Below, in pieces: positions 17,228-25,489 of a DNA stretch of 64,000 nucleotides (position 1 is the stretch's first letter; each line of letters starts with the position of its first letter). Origin of the DNA: Falsiphaeobacter marinintestinus (lineage in GTDB: Bacteria > Pseudomonadota > Alphaproteobacteria > Rhodobacterales > Rhodobacteraceae); assembly GCF_007923355.1 (NCBI RefSeq), contig NZ_VOGO01000004.1:310001-374000 (forward strand). Reading direction: 5' to 3'. The notes below the pieces were generated by a model. The model worked only from the letters and a program-made list of their open reading frames with translations. It searched no databases and was not told where the DNA came from. The translations under genes were made by a program, and so were the position numbers.

Positions 17228-17686
17228 TTATCCCTGCGATCCGGACTTTGCGTTCAAAGCGTCGCGCGCACTGCCAGTTTGTCGGGGCAGATGATCGTCG
17301 ATATGAAACCAGCTTAACCGGCGATCATCATGGCTGTGCAATTGCGGCTGCAGGTCATCTGCCTGATCAATTGTGCCAAGCGGGATGTAGATCATGCCCG
17401 GAAGATAGTCATAGGTCGCTGCCAGAGGCGAGTGGCAGGTCTGACAATACCAACGGTTCACACCGGGATTGATCGACACCGGCGTACCCCGTTCAGGCGA
17501 AAACCGTACGTTTTTTGTTGCGAAAGCTGCAAAAGCGCCCACCGGAGCCCCGGTGCTGCGCCTGCAGTCCTGACAATGACAATAGGTGACAACGCTGGGG
17601 CCTTGGGCAGACGAAAACGTCGTCGCACCGCAATAGCAGCGCCCGGTAACCCCAAAATTGCCCCCCGAGTCTGTGTCAGACGGCAA
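17228..17686 (-). CDS. GFA/CENP-V domain protein (zinc-binding)
   Basis: A 152 aa protein with the GFA zinc-ligand pattern: CYCG (17-20), CHCQDC (about 36-41) and CQTC (about 80-83). Family members include glutathione-dependent formaldehyde-activating enzymes, but most are of unknown activity. The start looks like TTG 17686 with GAGG nine bases upstream; no ATG lies before the first zinc motif. It overlaps the NifU-like gene by 11 bases. Role uncertain; formaldehyde detoxification is possible but not shown by context. Confidence 0.82.
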   Translation of the reverse strand: MPSDTDSGGNFGVTGRCYCGATTFSSAQGPSVVTYCHCQDCRRSTGAPVGAFAAFATKNVRFSPERGTPVSINPGVNRWYCQTCHSPLAATYDYLPGMIYIPLGTIDQADDLQPQLHSHDDRRLSWFHIDDHLPRQTGSARDALNAKSGSQG

Positions 17687-18239
17687 CCGGGCGAACCTCG
17701 GTTACTTCAGGAATGTAATGGCGCAGAAGGTTCTCGATGCCCATTTTCAGGGTCAGCGTCGAAGATGGGCAACCGGCGCATGCGCCCTGCATGTGCAGGT
17801 AAACAACACCGCGTTCAAAGCCGTGGAACGTGATGTCGCCACCATCTTGCGCCACGGCAGGCCGCACGCGGCTGTCCAGCAGTTCCTTGATCTGGCCAAC
17901 GATTTCGGCTTCTTCGCCGGTGAACTCGGCATGGCCCGAATCTGTGCTCGCGTCGCCTTGCATGACAGGTTGGCCTGACTGGTAATGCTCCATCACGGCA
18001 CCCAGAATTGCGGGTTTGATGTGATCCCACTCGACGCCTTCGGATTTGGTCACGGTGACGAAATCATTTCCGAAGAACACACCGGTCACGCCGCTGACCG
18101 CAAAGATCCGTTCAGCCAGTGGTGATTTCTGGGCTGTCTCTGCGGTGGGGAAATCGGCAGTACCTGCATCCAGCACGGTCTGGCCGGGCAGGAATTTCAA
18201 AGTCGCCGGGTTCGGGGTCGATTCAGTCTGGATGAACAT
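17676..18239 (-). CDS. NifU-family Fe-S scaffold protein (Nfu type)
   Basis: A 187 aa protein with an N-terminal Nfu_N domain (FIQTESTPNPATLKFLPG) and a C-terminal NifU domain whose CAGC motif (about 155-158) would bind a [4Fe-4S] cluster between two subunits. It delivers clusters to client enzymes. It heads a run with GFA, tsaB and rimI. Spacing to the upstream isomerase gene is 69 bases. Confidence 0.93.
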   Translation of the reverse strand: MFIQTESTPNPATLKFLPGQTVLDAGTADFPTAETAQKSPLAERIFAVSGVTGVFFGNDFVTVTKSEGVEWDHIKPAILGAVMEHYQSGQPVMQGDASTDSGHAEFTGEEAEIVGQIKELLDSRVRPAVAQDGGDITFHGFERGVVYLHMQGACAGCPSSTLTLKMGIENLLRHYIPEVTEVRPVAV

Positions 18240-18308
18240 CGCGCATCTCCATTGTGTCGCCCTTGGATATGCGGCCCAAAGCCGCCCAAGTCAAGGTTTG
18301 GAATGGTT

Positions 18309-18908
18309 CTAAACTGGAATTTGCGCCGCGTGATCCAGCGCGTCTTCTAGCCGATCATCGCCCCAGAACAGCTCATCACTTGCAACAAAGCTGGGCGCGC
18401 CGAAGATTCCCGCCGTCTGCGCGGCCTCGGTTTGTGTGCGCAACGCCTGCTTGATCCGGTCGCTTTTTGCCTGTTCGAACAAAGCTGCATCCAACCCGGT
18501 CGCCTCAAGACATTGGTGCAGAACGCCTGGGTCGGAAATATCCTGACCCTTGGCGAATTGCGCAGAATAGACGTTTTGGCAAAACGCGTGCCCTTGCGGG
18601 TGATCCAGAGCCGCCAAACTCAGACGAGCCGCCATCAACCCGTTTTGCGGAAAGGGTTCGGGGCGCTGAAACGGCAATTCAAGTTGGGCCGCGCGGCGTT
18701 CCATGTCACGCCACATGTACCGGCCCTTGGCGGGATAGATGTTGAACGGGCTGTCCGACCAGCCTTGCGCAGCAAAGATCGGCCCCAGCAGGAAGGGTTT
18801 CCACACAACGTCTACGCCTGCCGCATGGGCCATCGGCATGATCCGCATCGCGCTGAGATAGGAATAGGGCGACGCGAATTCGAACCAGAATTCCAAAACA
18901 CGCGCCAT
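18309..18908 (-). CDS. 2-hydroxychromene-2-carboxylate isomerase family (DsbA-like, kappa GST)
   Basis: A 199 aa thioredoxin-fold protein. The N-terminus has FWFEFASPYSYLSAMRI, where the serine takes the place of the DsbA cysteine, as in HCCA isomerases and kappa-class glutathione transferases. Later GIFGAPSFVASDELFWGDDRLE is the cis-proline region. Natural substrate unknown; no aromatic-degradation genes lie nearby, so a glutathione-dependent detoxification role is as likely as a naphthalene-type pathway role. Confidence 0.85.
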   Translation of the reverse strand: MARVLEFWFEFASPYSYLSAMRIMPMAHAAGVDVVWKPFLLGPIFAAQGWSDSPFNIYPAKGRYMWRDMERRAAQLELPFQRPEPFPQNGLMAARLSLAALDHPQGHAFCQNVYSAQFAKGQDISDPGVLHQCLEATGLDAALFEQAKSDRIKQALRTQTEAAQTAGIFGAPSFVASDELFWGDDRLEDALDHAAQIPV

Positions 18909-18913
18909 GCCGG

Positions 18914-19369
18914 TCAGGTGATCGCTTCGAGCTTTTCTTTGCTCATGTCACCGGGAACGATAGTGATCGGGATAGGCAAAGACCCGGCGGATTTAGTCAT
19001 CTGCGTGACCAGCGGACCGGGGCCTTTCTTGTCGACACCAGCCCCCAGAACCAGCACCCCGATTTCCGGGTCTTCTTTGACCTGAGCGATGATTTCAGGA
19101 ATTGGATCGCCTTCGCGGATCACCAGTTCGGGGTCGACACCCTGCTTGTCCCGCATCCATTTGGCGAAGACCTCGTAATGCGCATGAATACGTTCGCGGC
19201 TTTCTTCCCGCATGATATCGCCAACCCCAATCCAGTGATTGAACTCGTCCGGCGGAATGATCGACAGGATGCATACACCGCCGCCGGTATGGGCGGCGCG
19301 CATCGCTGCAAAGCGCATGGCGTTCAGGCATTCGCGGCTGTCGTCCAGAATAACAAGAAACTTGCGCAT
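18914..19369 (-). CDS. Universal stress protein (UspA family)
   Basis: A 151 aa single-domain USP. It opens with the ILDDSRECLNAMRFAAMRA nucleotide-site segment and has the glycine-rich pattern LVLGAGVDKKGPGPLVTQM (about 113-131), a variant of G-2x-G-9x-G(S/T). It probably responds to starvation or stress and may bind ATP. It is 5 bases from the isomerase gene, so probably co-transcribed with it. Confidence 0.88.
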   Translation of the reverse strand: MRKFLVILDDSRECLNAMRFAAMRAAHTGGGVCILSIIPPDEFNHWIGVGDIMREESRERIHAHYEVFAKWMRDKQGVDPELVIREGDPIPEIIAQVKEDPEIGVLVLGAGVDKKGPGPLVTQMTKSAGSLPIPITIVPGDMSKEKLEAIT

Positions 19370-19427
19370 ATGGCATCTCCTTTGGGGCGATCTTGCCGCA
19401 GCCTGTGTGGTCTGGCAACAGCAGGGG

Positions 19428-20291
19428 TCAGGCGGCAGAGGCCGCCCAATCCCAATACATCTCGCGCACGCGGCGAGTCACGGGGCCCGATTGATACTGC
19501 GTATCGTCAAACGCGGTAACCGCTGTGACCTTGTTCATGTTTCCAGACATGAACACCTCATCCGCTTCGTCAAAGTCCTTATAGGTCAGCACGGTTTCAT
19601 GAACCGTCATCCCGTCGGCCCGCATGTTCTGCATATGACGCGCGCGGGTGATCCCGGCCAGGAAGGTTCCGTTGGCAATCGGTGTAAACACCTCGCCGTC
19701 GCGCACCATAAAGATGTTGGCGGTGGCGGTTTCGGCGACATTGCCCATTGCATCGGTAACCAGGGCGTTGGCAAAGCCTTTTGAGCGTGCTTCGACCAGC
19801 ATCCGGGCATTGTTTGGATACAGGCAGCCAGCCTTGGCGTTCACAACGGCGTCTTCCAGAACCGGACGGCGGAATCGCGTCTTGGTCAGCGTTGCTGACG
19901 CTGTGGCCGGGGCCAATGGGATCTCTTCGAGACACAGTGCAAAGCCGGTGGTGTCTGCACTGGGTACAATTGCCGTGACATCACCATCGATACCCCAATA
20001 CATCGGTCGAATGTAAACGGCCGTTCCGCTGTCATAAGCTTTCAGACCCTCCAGCGCGATCTCGACCATGTCTTGCGTCGAAACGGTGGGCGTGACCATC
20101 AGCGCTTCGGCTGACCGGTTGGTGCGGGCGCAATGCTTGTCCAGATCAGGGGTCAGGCCATTCACAAAGCGGGCCCCGTCGAACACACCCGATCCCAGCC
20201 ACGCACCATGGTCTGCGGCGCTCATGATCGGGACGTCACCGTCATGCCATGTGCCGTTGAAATACGTGCGGATGTTTTTGCCGGTTGCCAT
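19428..20291 (-). CDS. ilvE: Branched-chain amino acid aminotransferase
   Basis: A PLP-dependent fold-IV transaminase (287 aa) interconverting Leu/Ile/Val and their 2-oxo acids. The Schiff-base lysine is in VNAKAGCLYPNNARML (about 155); TATANIFMV and GTFLAGITRARH bind the phosphate. It is slightly shorter than E. coli IlvE (309 aa). ATG 20291 (MATGKN) follows GGAGG; an ATG four codons earlier lies too close to that site. leuA lies elsewhere in the window, not in an operon with it. A D-amino-acid transaminase is the alternative. Confidence 0.87.
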   Translation of the reverse strand: MATGKNIRTYFNGTWHDGDVPIMSAADHGAWLGSGVFDGARFVNGLTPDLDKHCARTNRSAEALMVTPTVSTQDMVEIALEGLKAYDSGTAVYIRPMYWGIDGDVTAIVPSADTTGFALCLEEIPLAPATASATLTKTRFRRPVLEDAVVNAKAGCLYPNNARMLVEARSKGFANALVTDAMGNVAETATANIFMVRDGEVFTPIANGTFLAGITRARHMQNMRADGMTVHETVLTYKDFDEADEVFMSGNMNKVTAVTAFDDTQYQSGPVTRRVREMYWDWAASAA

Positions 20292-20538
20292 GCTGACCTC
20301 CATCTTGACGGGCGGAGACTAGGAAGAAGGGTACGCAACGTCCAGCGGAACTTTGCCTTTTCTGAGGGCCGGCCAGCGGATGGTAAGCACAACCAGATCA
20401 GTCAGAACGACCGAAAATCTGTCACTATTTGTTGATTTGCCCGGAGTGAAAACACGGGCTTAGCGGTTTGCCTTAACCGGTCAAGGACAAATCGGGCGGT
20501 AAGGGCAACATCCAGCCGCCAAACTGCTGCGTAGTCCT

Positions 20539-20556
20539 CTCATGCTCGATCATGAG
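20539..20556. repeat. Short inverted repeat upstream of the fasciclin gene
   Basis: CTCATG and CATGAG flank CTCGAT, 22 bases before the start codon. The rest of the gap from the ilvE start (20291) shows no gene or clear promoter. The dyad could be an operator or chance. Confidence 0.25.
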
Positions 20557-20577
20557 CGTCACATCAGGAGATCTGAC

Positions 20578-21066
20578 ATGCGTAAAACAATCATCGCCAC
20601 CGCCGTTTCCGCACTCATGGGCTTTGCGTCCGCAACCGCCGCCCTTGCAGGCGGTCATTCCAAAGACATCGTCGACATTGCGGCGGGTGCTGGGTCCTTC
20701 AACACGCTGGTTGCAGCCGTCACGGCTGCCGGTTTGGTCGACACTCTGAAAGGCGACGGCCCTTTCACCGTGTTTGCCCCCACGGACGAAGCGTTTGCTA
20801 AACTGCCGGAAGGCACGGTTGAAACCTTGCTCAAGCCTGAAAACAAGGATCAACTGGTCGCGATCCTTACCTATCACGTGGTGCCGGGCAAGGTCATGTC
20901 GACCGATCTGGTCGATGACATGAAGGCAACCACAGTTCAGGGCGGCATGATTACCATCGATCTGGACAACGGTGTCATGGTCGACGCGGCCAACGTCGTT
21001 ACCGCCGATATCGAAGCTGAAAACGGCGTTATCCACGTCATCGACGCGGTAATCCTGCCGAAGTAA
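20578..21066 (+). CDS. Secreted fasciclin (FAS1) domain protein
   Basis: A 162 aa exported protein: signal peptide 1-23 (cleavage after TAALA), then one FAS1 domain. H1 box [15 protein letters not shown] (about 62-76), the YH motif in [12 protein letters not shown] and the closing [14 protein letters not shown] are all present. FAS1 proteins act in adhesion or surface interactions. ATG 20578 has AGGAG eight bases upstream. It stands alone between a divergent ilvE and a convergent trpS. Confidence 0.93.
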   Translation: MRKTIIATAVSALMGFASATAALAGGHSKDIVDIAAGAGSFNTLVAAVTAAGLVDTLKGDGPFTVFAPTDEAFAKLPEGTVETLLKPENKDQLVAILTYHVVPGKVMSTDLVDDMKATTVQGGMITIDLDNGVMVDAANVVTADIEAENGVIHVIDAVILPK

Positions 21067-21079
21067 GAAATTTGGGGCC

Positions 21080-21100
21080 GGGGCGCGCTGGACGCGCCCC
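21080..21100. terminator. Hairpin between convergent fasciclin and trpS genes
   Basis: GGGGCGCG and CGCGCCCC form a perfect 8-bp stem with loop CTGGA, 13 bases after the fasciclin stop and 8 bases past the trpS stop. There is no T-tract on either side, so it is only a plausible bidirectional terminator. Confidence 0.55.
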
Positions 21101-21108
21101 GCTCCGCA

Positions 21109-22137
21109 TCACGTCTCGACCGGTGGGACCATGCCAACAATGTCATAGGTCTTGCGCAGGACAGGGGCCGTGACCTCGCGCGCACGTTGCGCGCCGCGCG
21201 ACAGGATCTTGTCGATCTCGGACGTGTCGTTCATCAACCGGGCCATCTCGGATGAAATTGGGGCCAGCTTTTCGACCGCAAGTTCCGCCAGCATCGGTTT
21301 GAACTCGGAAAACTGTTTGCCCCCGACATCGGCCAGAACCTGATCCACCGACTGTTCGTTCAACGCAGCGTAAATCTCAACCAGATTGCGCGCTTCGGGG
21401 CGTTCTTCCAGGCCTTCCGCCTCCGAGGGCAACGCCTCGGGGTCGGTCTTGGCCTTGCGGATTTTCTTGGCGATGGTGTCGGCATCATCCGTCATGTTGA
21501 TCCGGCTCATGTCCGACACATCCGACTTCGACATCTTCTTTGACCCGTCCCGCAGGCTCATCACCCGCGTGGCGGCGCCTTCGATCACCGGTTCGGTGAC
21601 CGGAAAGAAATCGACGCCGAAGTCGTTGTTGAACTTGATCGCGATGTCGCGGGTCAGTTCCAGATGTTGTTTCTGGTCTTCGCCCACCGGCACATGCGTC
21701 GCGTGATAGACCAGAATGTCGGCTGCCATCAGCGCCGGATAGGCAAACAGGCCCAGCGAGGCATTCTGCTGGTTCTTGCCGGCCTTGTCTTTCCACTGGG
21801 TCATCCGCTGCATCCAGCCCATACGGGCGACGCAGTTGAAGATCCACGCCAGTTGCGCGTGCTCCGGCACCTGGCTTTGATTGATCAGGATCGACTTTTC
21901 CGGATCAAGCCCGGCGGCGATAAACCCGGCGCACAACTCGCGCGTGGAATGGCGCAGGTCCGCAGGGTTTTGCCAGACGGTGATCGCATGCAGATCGACC
22001 ATGCAATAGACGGTTTCGACGCCTTTGCCCTGCCAGTCGACAAAGCGCTTCAGCGCCCCCAGATAGTTGCCAAGGTGCAGGTTGCCCGAAGGCTGGATCC
22101 CCGAAAACACTCGTGGGGTGAAGGCTGTATCGCTCAT
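21109..22137 (-). CDS. trpS: Tryptophanyl-tRNA synthetase
   Basis: It charges tRNA(Trp). The 342 aa class Ic synthetase shows the HIGH-equivalent in [13 protein letters not shown] (about 16-28) and KMSKS in SKKMSKSD (about 200). [27 protein letters not shown] is the typical tryptophan/ATP site region. Start ATG 22137; the divergent rhomboid-like gene starts about 100 bases away. Confidence 0.96.
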   Translation of the reverse strand: MSDTAFTPRVFSGIQPSGNLHLGNYLGALKRFVDWQGKGVETVYCMVDLHAITVWQNPADLRHSTRELCAGFIAAGLDPEKSILINQSQVPEHAQLAWIFNCVARMGWMQRMTQWKDKAGKNQQNASLGLFAYPALMAADILVYHATHVPVGEDQKQHLELTRDIAIKFNNDFGVDFFPVTEPVIEGAATRVMSLRDGSKKMSKSDVSDMSRINMTDDADTIAKKIRKAKTDPEALPSEAEGLEERPEARNLVEIYAALNEQSVDQVLADVGGKQFSEFKPMLAELAVEKLAPISSEMARLMNDTSEIDKILSRGAQRAREVTAPVLRKTYDIVGMVPPVET

Positions 22138-22239
22138 CGTGCAAACTCCCGTCTGGAAAATACGGCCTCAGTCGCTTACCGAGGGGGCAGGGTGGCGTCA
22201 ACCGGCGCCGCACGAATAGAAGCCCAAGGAGGCCGGCAC

Positions 22240-22926
22240 ATGAGCAGCGACCCCAACATTCCAGCGGTCAATCCGCTTCCGCCCGTGGTGGCGGCCCTGT
22301 TTCTGGTGATCATGGGCATCGAGGTGACGTTTTTCTTGGGCACGCGCGGGTTGATCGGCGGCCCCGAAGCGGTGGGCTGGAGGCTGGACGCGATCAACCG
22401 ATATGCGTTTTCGAGCGAGATTTTTGCATGGATGCGACAGAATAACGTCTGGCCGACCGAACATCTGATCCGGTTCGTGTCCTACTCGTTCGTTCATGTG
22501 TCCTTCACCCAGGCCCTGTTTGCCGGGGTGTTCGTGCTTGCGATGGGCAAAATGGTGGCCGAAGCCTTTGGCAGCATCGCCATGTTGCTGGTCTTCGTGG
22601 TGTCTGGCATTGGCGGCGCGCTTGTTTATGGATTGGTGTTGCCCGACGCGACGTGGCTGATCGGGGGGTTCCCGGCCGTCTATGGCCTGATCGGGGCGTT
22701 CACGTTCTTGCTGTGGCGGTCGCTGGCGACGGTCGGCGCCAACCAGACGCGGGCGTTTTCGCTGATCGCAATGCTGATGGGAATTCAGTTGCTGTTCGGC
22801 TTGCTGTTCGGCGGCAACAACGACTGGGTCGCTGATCTGGCCGGGTTCGCAACCGGATTCGGCTTGTCGTTCTTTCTGGTCCCGGGCGGCTGGGCCGCGA
22901 TCCGCAACCTCATCCGCCGGGACTGA
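22240..22926 (+). CDS. Rhomboid-like membrane protein lacking catalytic residues
   Basis: A 228 aa protein with about six membrane helices in rhomboid arrangement. The region matching the protease GxSG loop reads GGFPAVYGLIGA (142-153): the serine position is F144. The His-bearing last helix reads VADLAGFATGF (197-207), with D199 where AHLGG would give the histidine. It therefore appears to be a pseudoprotease, not an active intramembrane protease. GGAGG precedes ATG 22240. It is divergent from trpS. A protein-trafficking or binding role, as in iRhoms and derlins, is speculation. Confidence 0.8.
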   Translation: MSSDPNIPAVNPLPPVVAALFLVIMGIEVTFFLGTRGLIGGPEAVGWRLDAINRYAFSSEIFAWMRQNNVWPTEHLIRFVSYSFVHVSFTQALFAGVFVLAMGKMVAEAFGSIAMLLVFVVSGIGGALVYGLVLPDATWLIGGFPAVYGLIGAFTFLLWRSLATVGANQTRAFSLIAMLMGIQLLFGLLFGGNNDWVADLAGFATGFGLSFFLVPGGWAAIRNLIRRD

Positions 22927-22944
22927 ACAGTGGTTTCAGGCGCA

Positions 22945-22965
22945 AGAATTTTCGTCGAAAATTCT
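22945..22965. terminator. Perfect 10-bp inverted repeat between convergent genes
   Basis: AGAATTTTCG, a central T, then CGAAAATTCT: a perfect palindrome 18 bases after the rhomboid-like stop and 11 bases past the DUF2892 stop. Position suggests a bidirectional terminator, but the one-base centre would force loop opening and there is no adjacent T-run; a protein-binding site is the alternative. Confidence 0.45.
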
Positions 22966-22976
22966 CAGGCGGCGTT

Positions 22977-23171
22977 TCACCCTTTTTTCAGCGGGCAAGT
23001 GTTGAAGCCAAAGATCTGATAAACCGGGCAGTTGCCCAGTAGACCGGTGATCAGGGGCACAAGACCGACCAGACCCCAAAGGGTCTTTGGCCCGATGAAC
23101 ACAAGTGCCAACAGGATGAGGCCGGCAATGATGCGCAGAGCGCGGTCCAGGGTGCCTTCGTTACGAAGCAT
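22977..23171 (-). CDS. DUF2892 small inner-membrane protein
   Basis: A 64 aa protein with the family opening MLRNEGTLDRALRIIAG, two hydrophobic helices (about 12-28 and 31-45) and a C-terminal NCPVYQIFGFNTCP segment with two cysteines. DUF2892 domains occur alone or fused to rhodanese (YgaP). It lies downstream of a Crp/Fnr regulator on the same strand, with a palindrome between them, a pairing that suggests the regulator controls it. Confidence 0.85.
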   Translation of the reverse strand: MLRNEGTLDRALRIIAGLILLALVFIGPKTLWGLVGLVPLITGLLGNCPVYQIFGFNTCPLKKG

Positions 23172-23235
23172 GGTGCGAGTCCTTTCGGGGTTGGAACAGG
23201 TTCGCGCCAGTTTACCCTGACTGGTTTGGGTGCGT

Positions 23236-23252
23236 CGGTGACAGTGTCACCG
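23236..23252. promoter_or_regulatory. Palindrome at the crp/fnr-like gene stop, upstream of DUF2892
   Basis: CGGTGACA-G-TGTCACCG is a perfect 17-bp palindrome. It covers the stop codon of the Crp/Fnr-like gene and lies 65 bases before the DUF2892 start. No T-tract follows, which favours an operator over a terminator. Confidence 0.45.
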
Positions 23253-23843
23253 TTCTTCTGCGGCAATCCGTACCAAATCGCCCCGGTTTCGTACGATCAG
23301 CCAGCCGCGCCCTTGTTCGATCAACCCCATCCGCGTGAATTCGCGCAATCGGCGGCTGACGAACGCGCGGCCCGATGCGGTTTCGGCCGCGAGGGCTTCG
23401 TGTGTGATGGTGATCCGCCCATCTGACGTCTCAAGCCGCAGCAAGGCGCGGGCCAGCCGGGCATCAAAGCCGGTTAGCGCGACGTCTTCGACCAAACGTT
23501 CATAGTCAGCAAAACGGCGAGCAACGGCGGACAGGACTTCTGATCGAAATGTTTCATTATGCGCCAGTTCTGCCCTGAACAGCCTGTGGGGCAAAACTTC
23601 GGCAATGATCGCGGTTTCGGCCGTGCCCTGCGCCGCATAACTGCGCCCCTCGGTCAGGCAGGCAAAGGTCTGCAGGCAGACATCGCCGGGGCCAACGCGA
23701 TACAGCACCACTTCGCGCCCGTTCGGGGCGGTCAGGGTCACGCGGATCGTGCCGGACGTCAGCCGCACAAAACCTGGGCATTCCTCACCGGGACGGAACA
23801 GGACCGTTCCAGCCGGGCAGGAGAGCGGTTGTGCCGTGTCCAT
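23247..23843 (-). CDS. Crp/Fnr-family transcriptional regulator
   Basis: A 198 aa regulator, with an N-terminal cyclic-nucleotide-binding-like barrel (residues 10-95) and a C-terminal winged helix (145-195; ITHEALAAETASGRAFVSRRLREF is the HTH). The cAMP-binding residues of CRP are not recognisable. Four cysteines (9, 22, 56, 62) lie in the sensor domain, so a redox or iron-sulfur signal is possible, but their spacing differs from FNR. It is 4 bases from murJ and probably regulates the neighbouring DUF2892 gene. Confidence 0.85.
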   Translation of the reverse strand: MDTAQPLSCPAGTVLFRPGEECPGFVRLTSGTIRVTLTAPNGREVVLYRVGPGDVCLQTFACLTEGRSYAAQGTAETAIIAEVLPHRLFRAELAHNETFRSEVLSAVARRFADYERLVEDVALTGFDARLARALLRLETSDGRITITHEALAAETASGRAFVSRRLREFTRMGLIEQGRGWLIVRNRGDLVRIAAEER

Positions 23844-23847
23844 TTCG

Positions 23848-25395
23848 CTATCTGCTCCCGCGCCGCACGGCTTGTTTGAACTCGGCCAAGCGAAACGCGC
23901 CGATCACCTGACCCGCGCCGAAATAGACGACAATGCCGATGGCTACCAAGGCGGCCAGCGCCAGATACCGCACGCCACTGGTGCGCAAGACATCGGCCAA
24001 AGCATACTGCGCCGCAAACAGCACCACGCCCATGATCAGAGCCGCTGCCACGATCCGCCAGATCCTGCCCCAGAACCGGGCATCGAACCGGGCGACATCG
24101 CCAAAGGCGCGGCCCCCGCGGACCAGCAATGCGACCATGATCCAGCCCGCCAGAGTGGTGGCGACAGCCGGGGCCAACCAGCCAAGCACTGGCGTCAATC
24201 CGACGGCGACAAAAGCATTCACCACCATGGCAACAAGCGCATAGCGGAACGGGGAGCGGGTGTCTTCCCTGGCAAAGAACAGTGGTTGCAGGATTTTTTG
24301 CAGCACGAAAGACGGCAATCCCAAGCCATAGATCGCTACGGCCTGCGCGATGGCAAGACTGTCGGAATGCACCAGTTGCCCGCGTTCGAACAACACTGAC
24401 ACCAGCGGCACCGGGATCACGATCAGGGCCACGGCAGAGGGGATGGTCAATGCCAGCGACACCTCACCCGCGCGCGAAAACGCGTTGCGCGCGCCGTGAT
24501 GATCGTCAGCCGCCAGACGGCGCGACAGATCCGGCAGCAAGACGACTCCGATCGCGATGCCGACAACGCCCAGCGGCAATTGATACAGCCGGTCTGCCGC
24601 ATAGAGCCACCCGACGGCCTTGTCGAAATAGCTGGCAACCTGCTGGCCCACCAGCAAGTTGACCTGCACCACACCACCGGCCAGCGCGGCCGGGACGGCG
24701 ATGGCCACCAGCCGGGCCATCTCTGGCGTCCAGCGGGGGCGGCGGAGGTACAGTGGAAATCCAGCCCGCTTGGCGGCAAACCACACAAGGGCCAGTTGTG
24801 CCACGCCGGCGAGTGGGATCATCCAGATCAACGCCCGCGCCACGTCTTTGCCCATCATAGCGGCAATCGCCATCGCGGTGACCAGAATGACGTTCAGCAA
24901 AACAGGTGCAGCGGCGGCGGCGGCAAACCGGCCCGTGGCGTTCAAAACACCCGACAGCAACGCCGCGAGCGAGATGAACAGGATGTAAGGGAAAGCGATG
25001 CGCCCGAATTCGACTGACAGATCGAACTGGTCTTGCCCGGCAAACCCGCTGGCCAGACCATAGACCAGCCAAGGCATTGCAACCTGTGCAACCAACGTCA
25101 GAACAATCAGGACAGAGGCGAGGCCGGAAAACGCCTGTTCGGCAAATTCACGCGGCGCGTCGTCGCTTTCGAGCTTTTTGGAGAACATCGGCACAAAAGC
25201 CATGTTGAACGCGCCTTCGGCGAAGAAGCGGCGGAACATGTTGGGCAGACGAAAGGCCACGACATAGGCCTCGTACAACGGTCCGGTGCCCAGAAAGGCC
25301 AGGATCATCGCATCACGGACGAAGCCCAGCACCCGGCTGGCCAGCGTCCAGACGCCCACAGTGAAGAAGCCCGACATCAGGCGGATGGGTTTCAT
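23848..25395 (-). CDS. murJ: Lipid II flippase MurJ
   Basis: This polytopic protein (515 aa, about 14 helices) flips lipid II across the inner membrane for peptidoglycan synthesis. Family landmarks are TVGVWTLASRVLGFVRDAMIL, AFRLPNMFRRFFAEGAFNMAFVPMF (about 45-70) and YAADRLYQLPLGVVGIAIG. I use ATG 25395 (MKPIRLM); an ATG ten codons upstream has an AAGGAG about 14 bases away and remains possible. It is 94 bases downstream of glnD. Confidence 0.93.
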   Translation of the reverse strand: MKPIRLMSGFFTVGVWTLASRVLGFVRDAMILAFLGTGPLYEAYVVAFRLPNMFRRFFAEGAFNMAFVPMFSKKLESDDAPREFAEQAFSGLASVLIVLTLVAQVAMPWLVYGLASGFAGQDQFDLSVEFGRIAFPYILFISLAALLSGVLNATGRFAAAAAAPVLLNVILVTAMAIAAMMGKDVARALIWMIPLAGVAQLALVWFAAKRAGFPLYLRRPRWTPEMARLVAIAVPAALAGGVVQVNLLVGQQVASYFDKAVGWLYAADRLYQLPLGVVGIAIGVVLLPDLSRRLAADDHHGARNAFSRAGEVSLALTIPSAVALIVIPVPLVSVLFERGQLVHSDSLAIAQAVAIYGLGLPSFVLQKILQPLFFAREDTRSPFRYALVAMVVNAFVAVGLTPVLGWLAPAVATTLAGWIMVALLVRGGRAFGDVARFDARFWGRIWRIVAAALIMGVVLFAAQYALADVLRTSGVRYLALAALVAIGIVVYFGAGQVIGAFRLAEFKQAVRRGSR

Positions 25396-25489
25396 GGGCG
25401 TCTGCGGTTCCTTGCTGGCGCGCATCTGGCGCCGTGTTTCTCCTTATGCCCGGCGTTTGCCCCGTCGAAACGGCGACCGAAAGGCCGGG

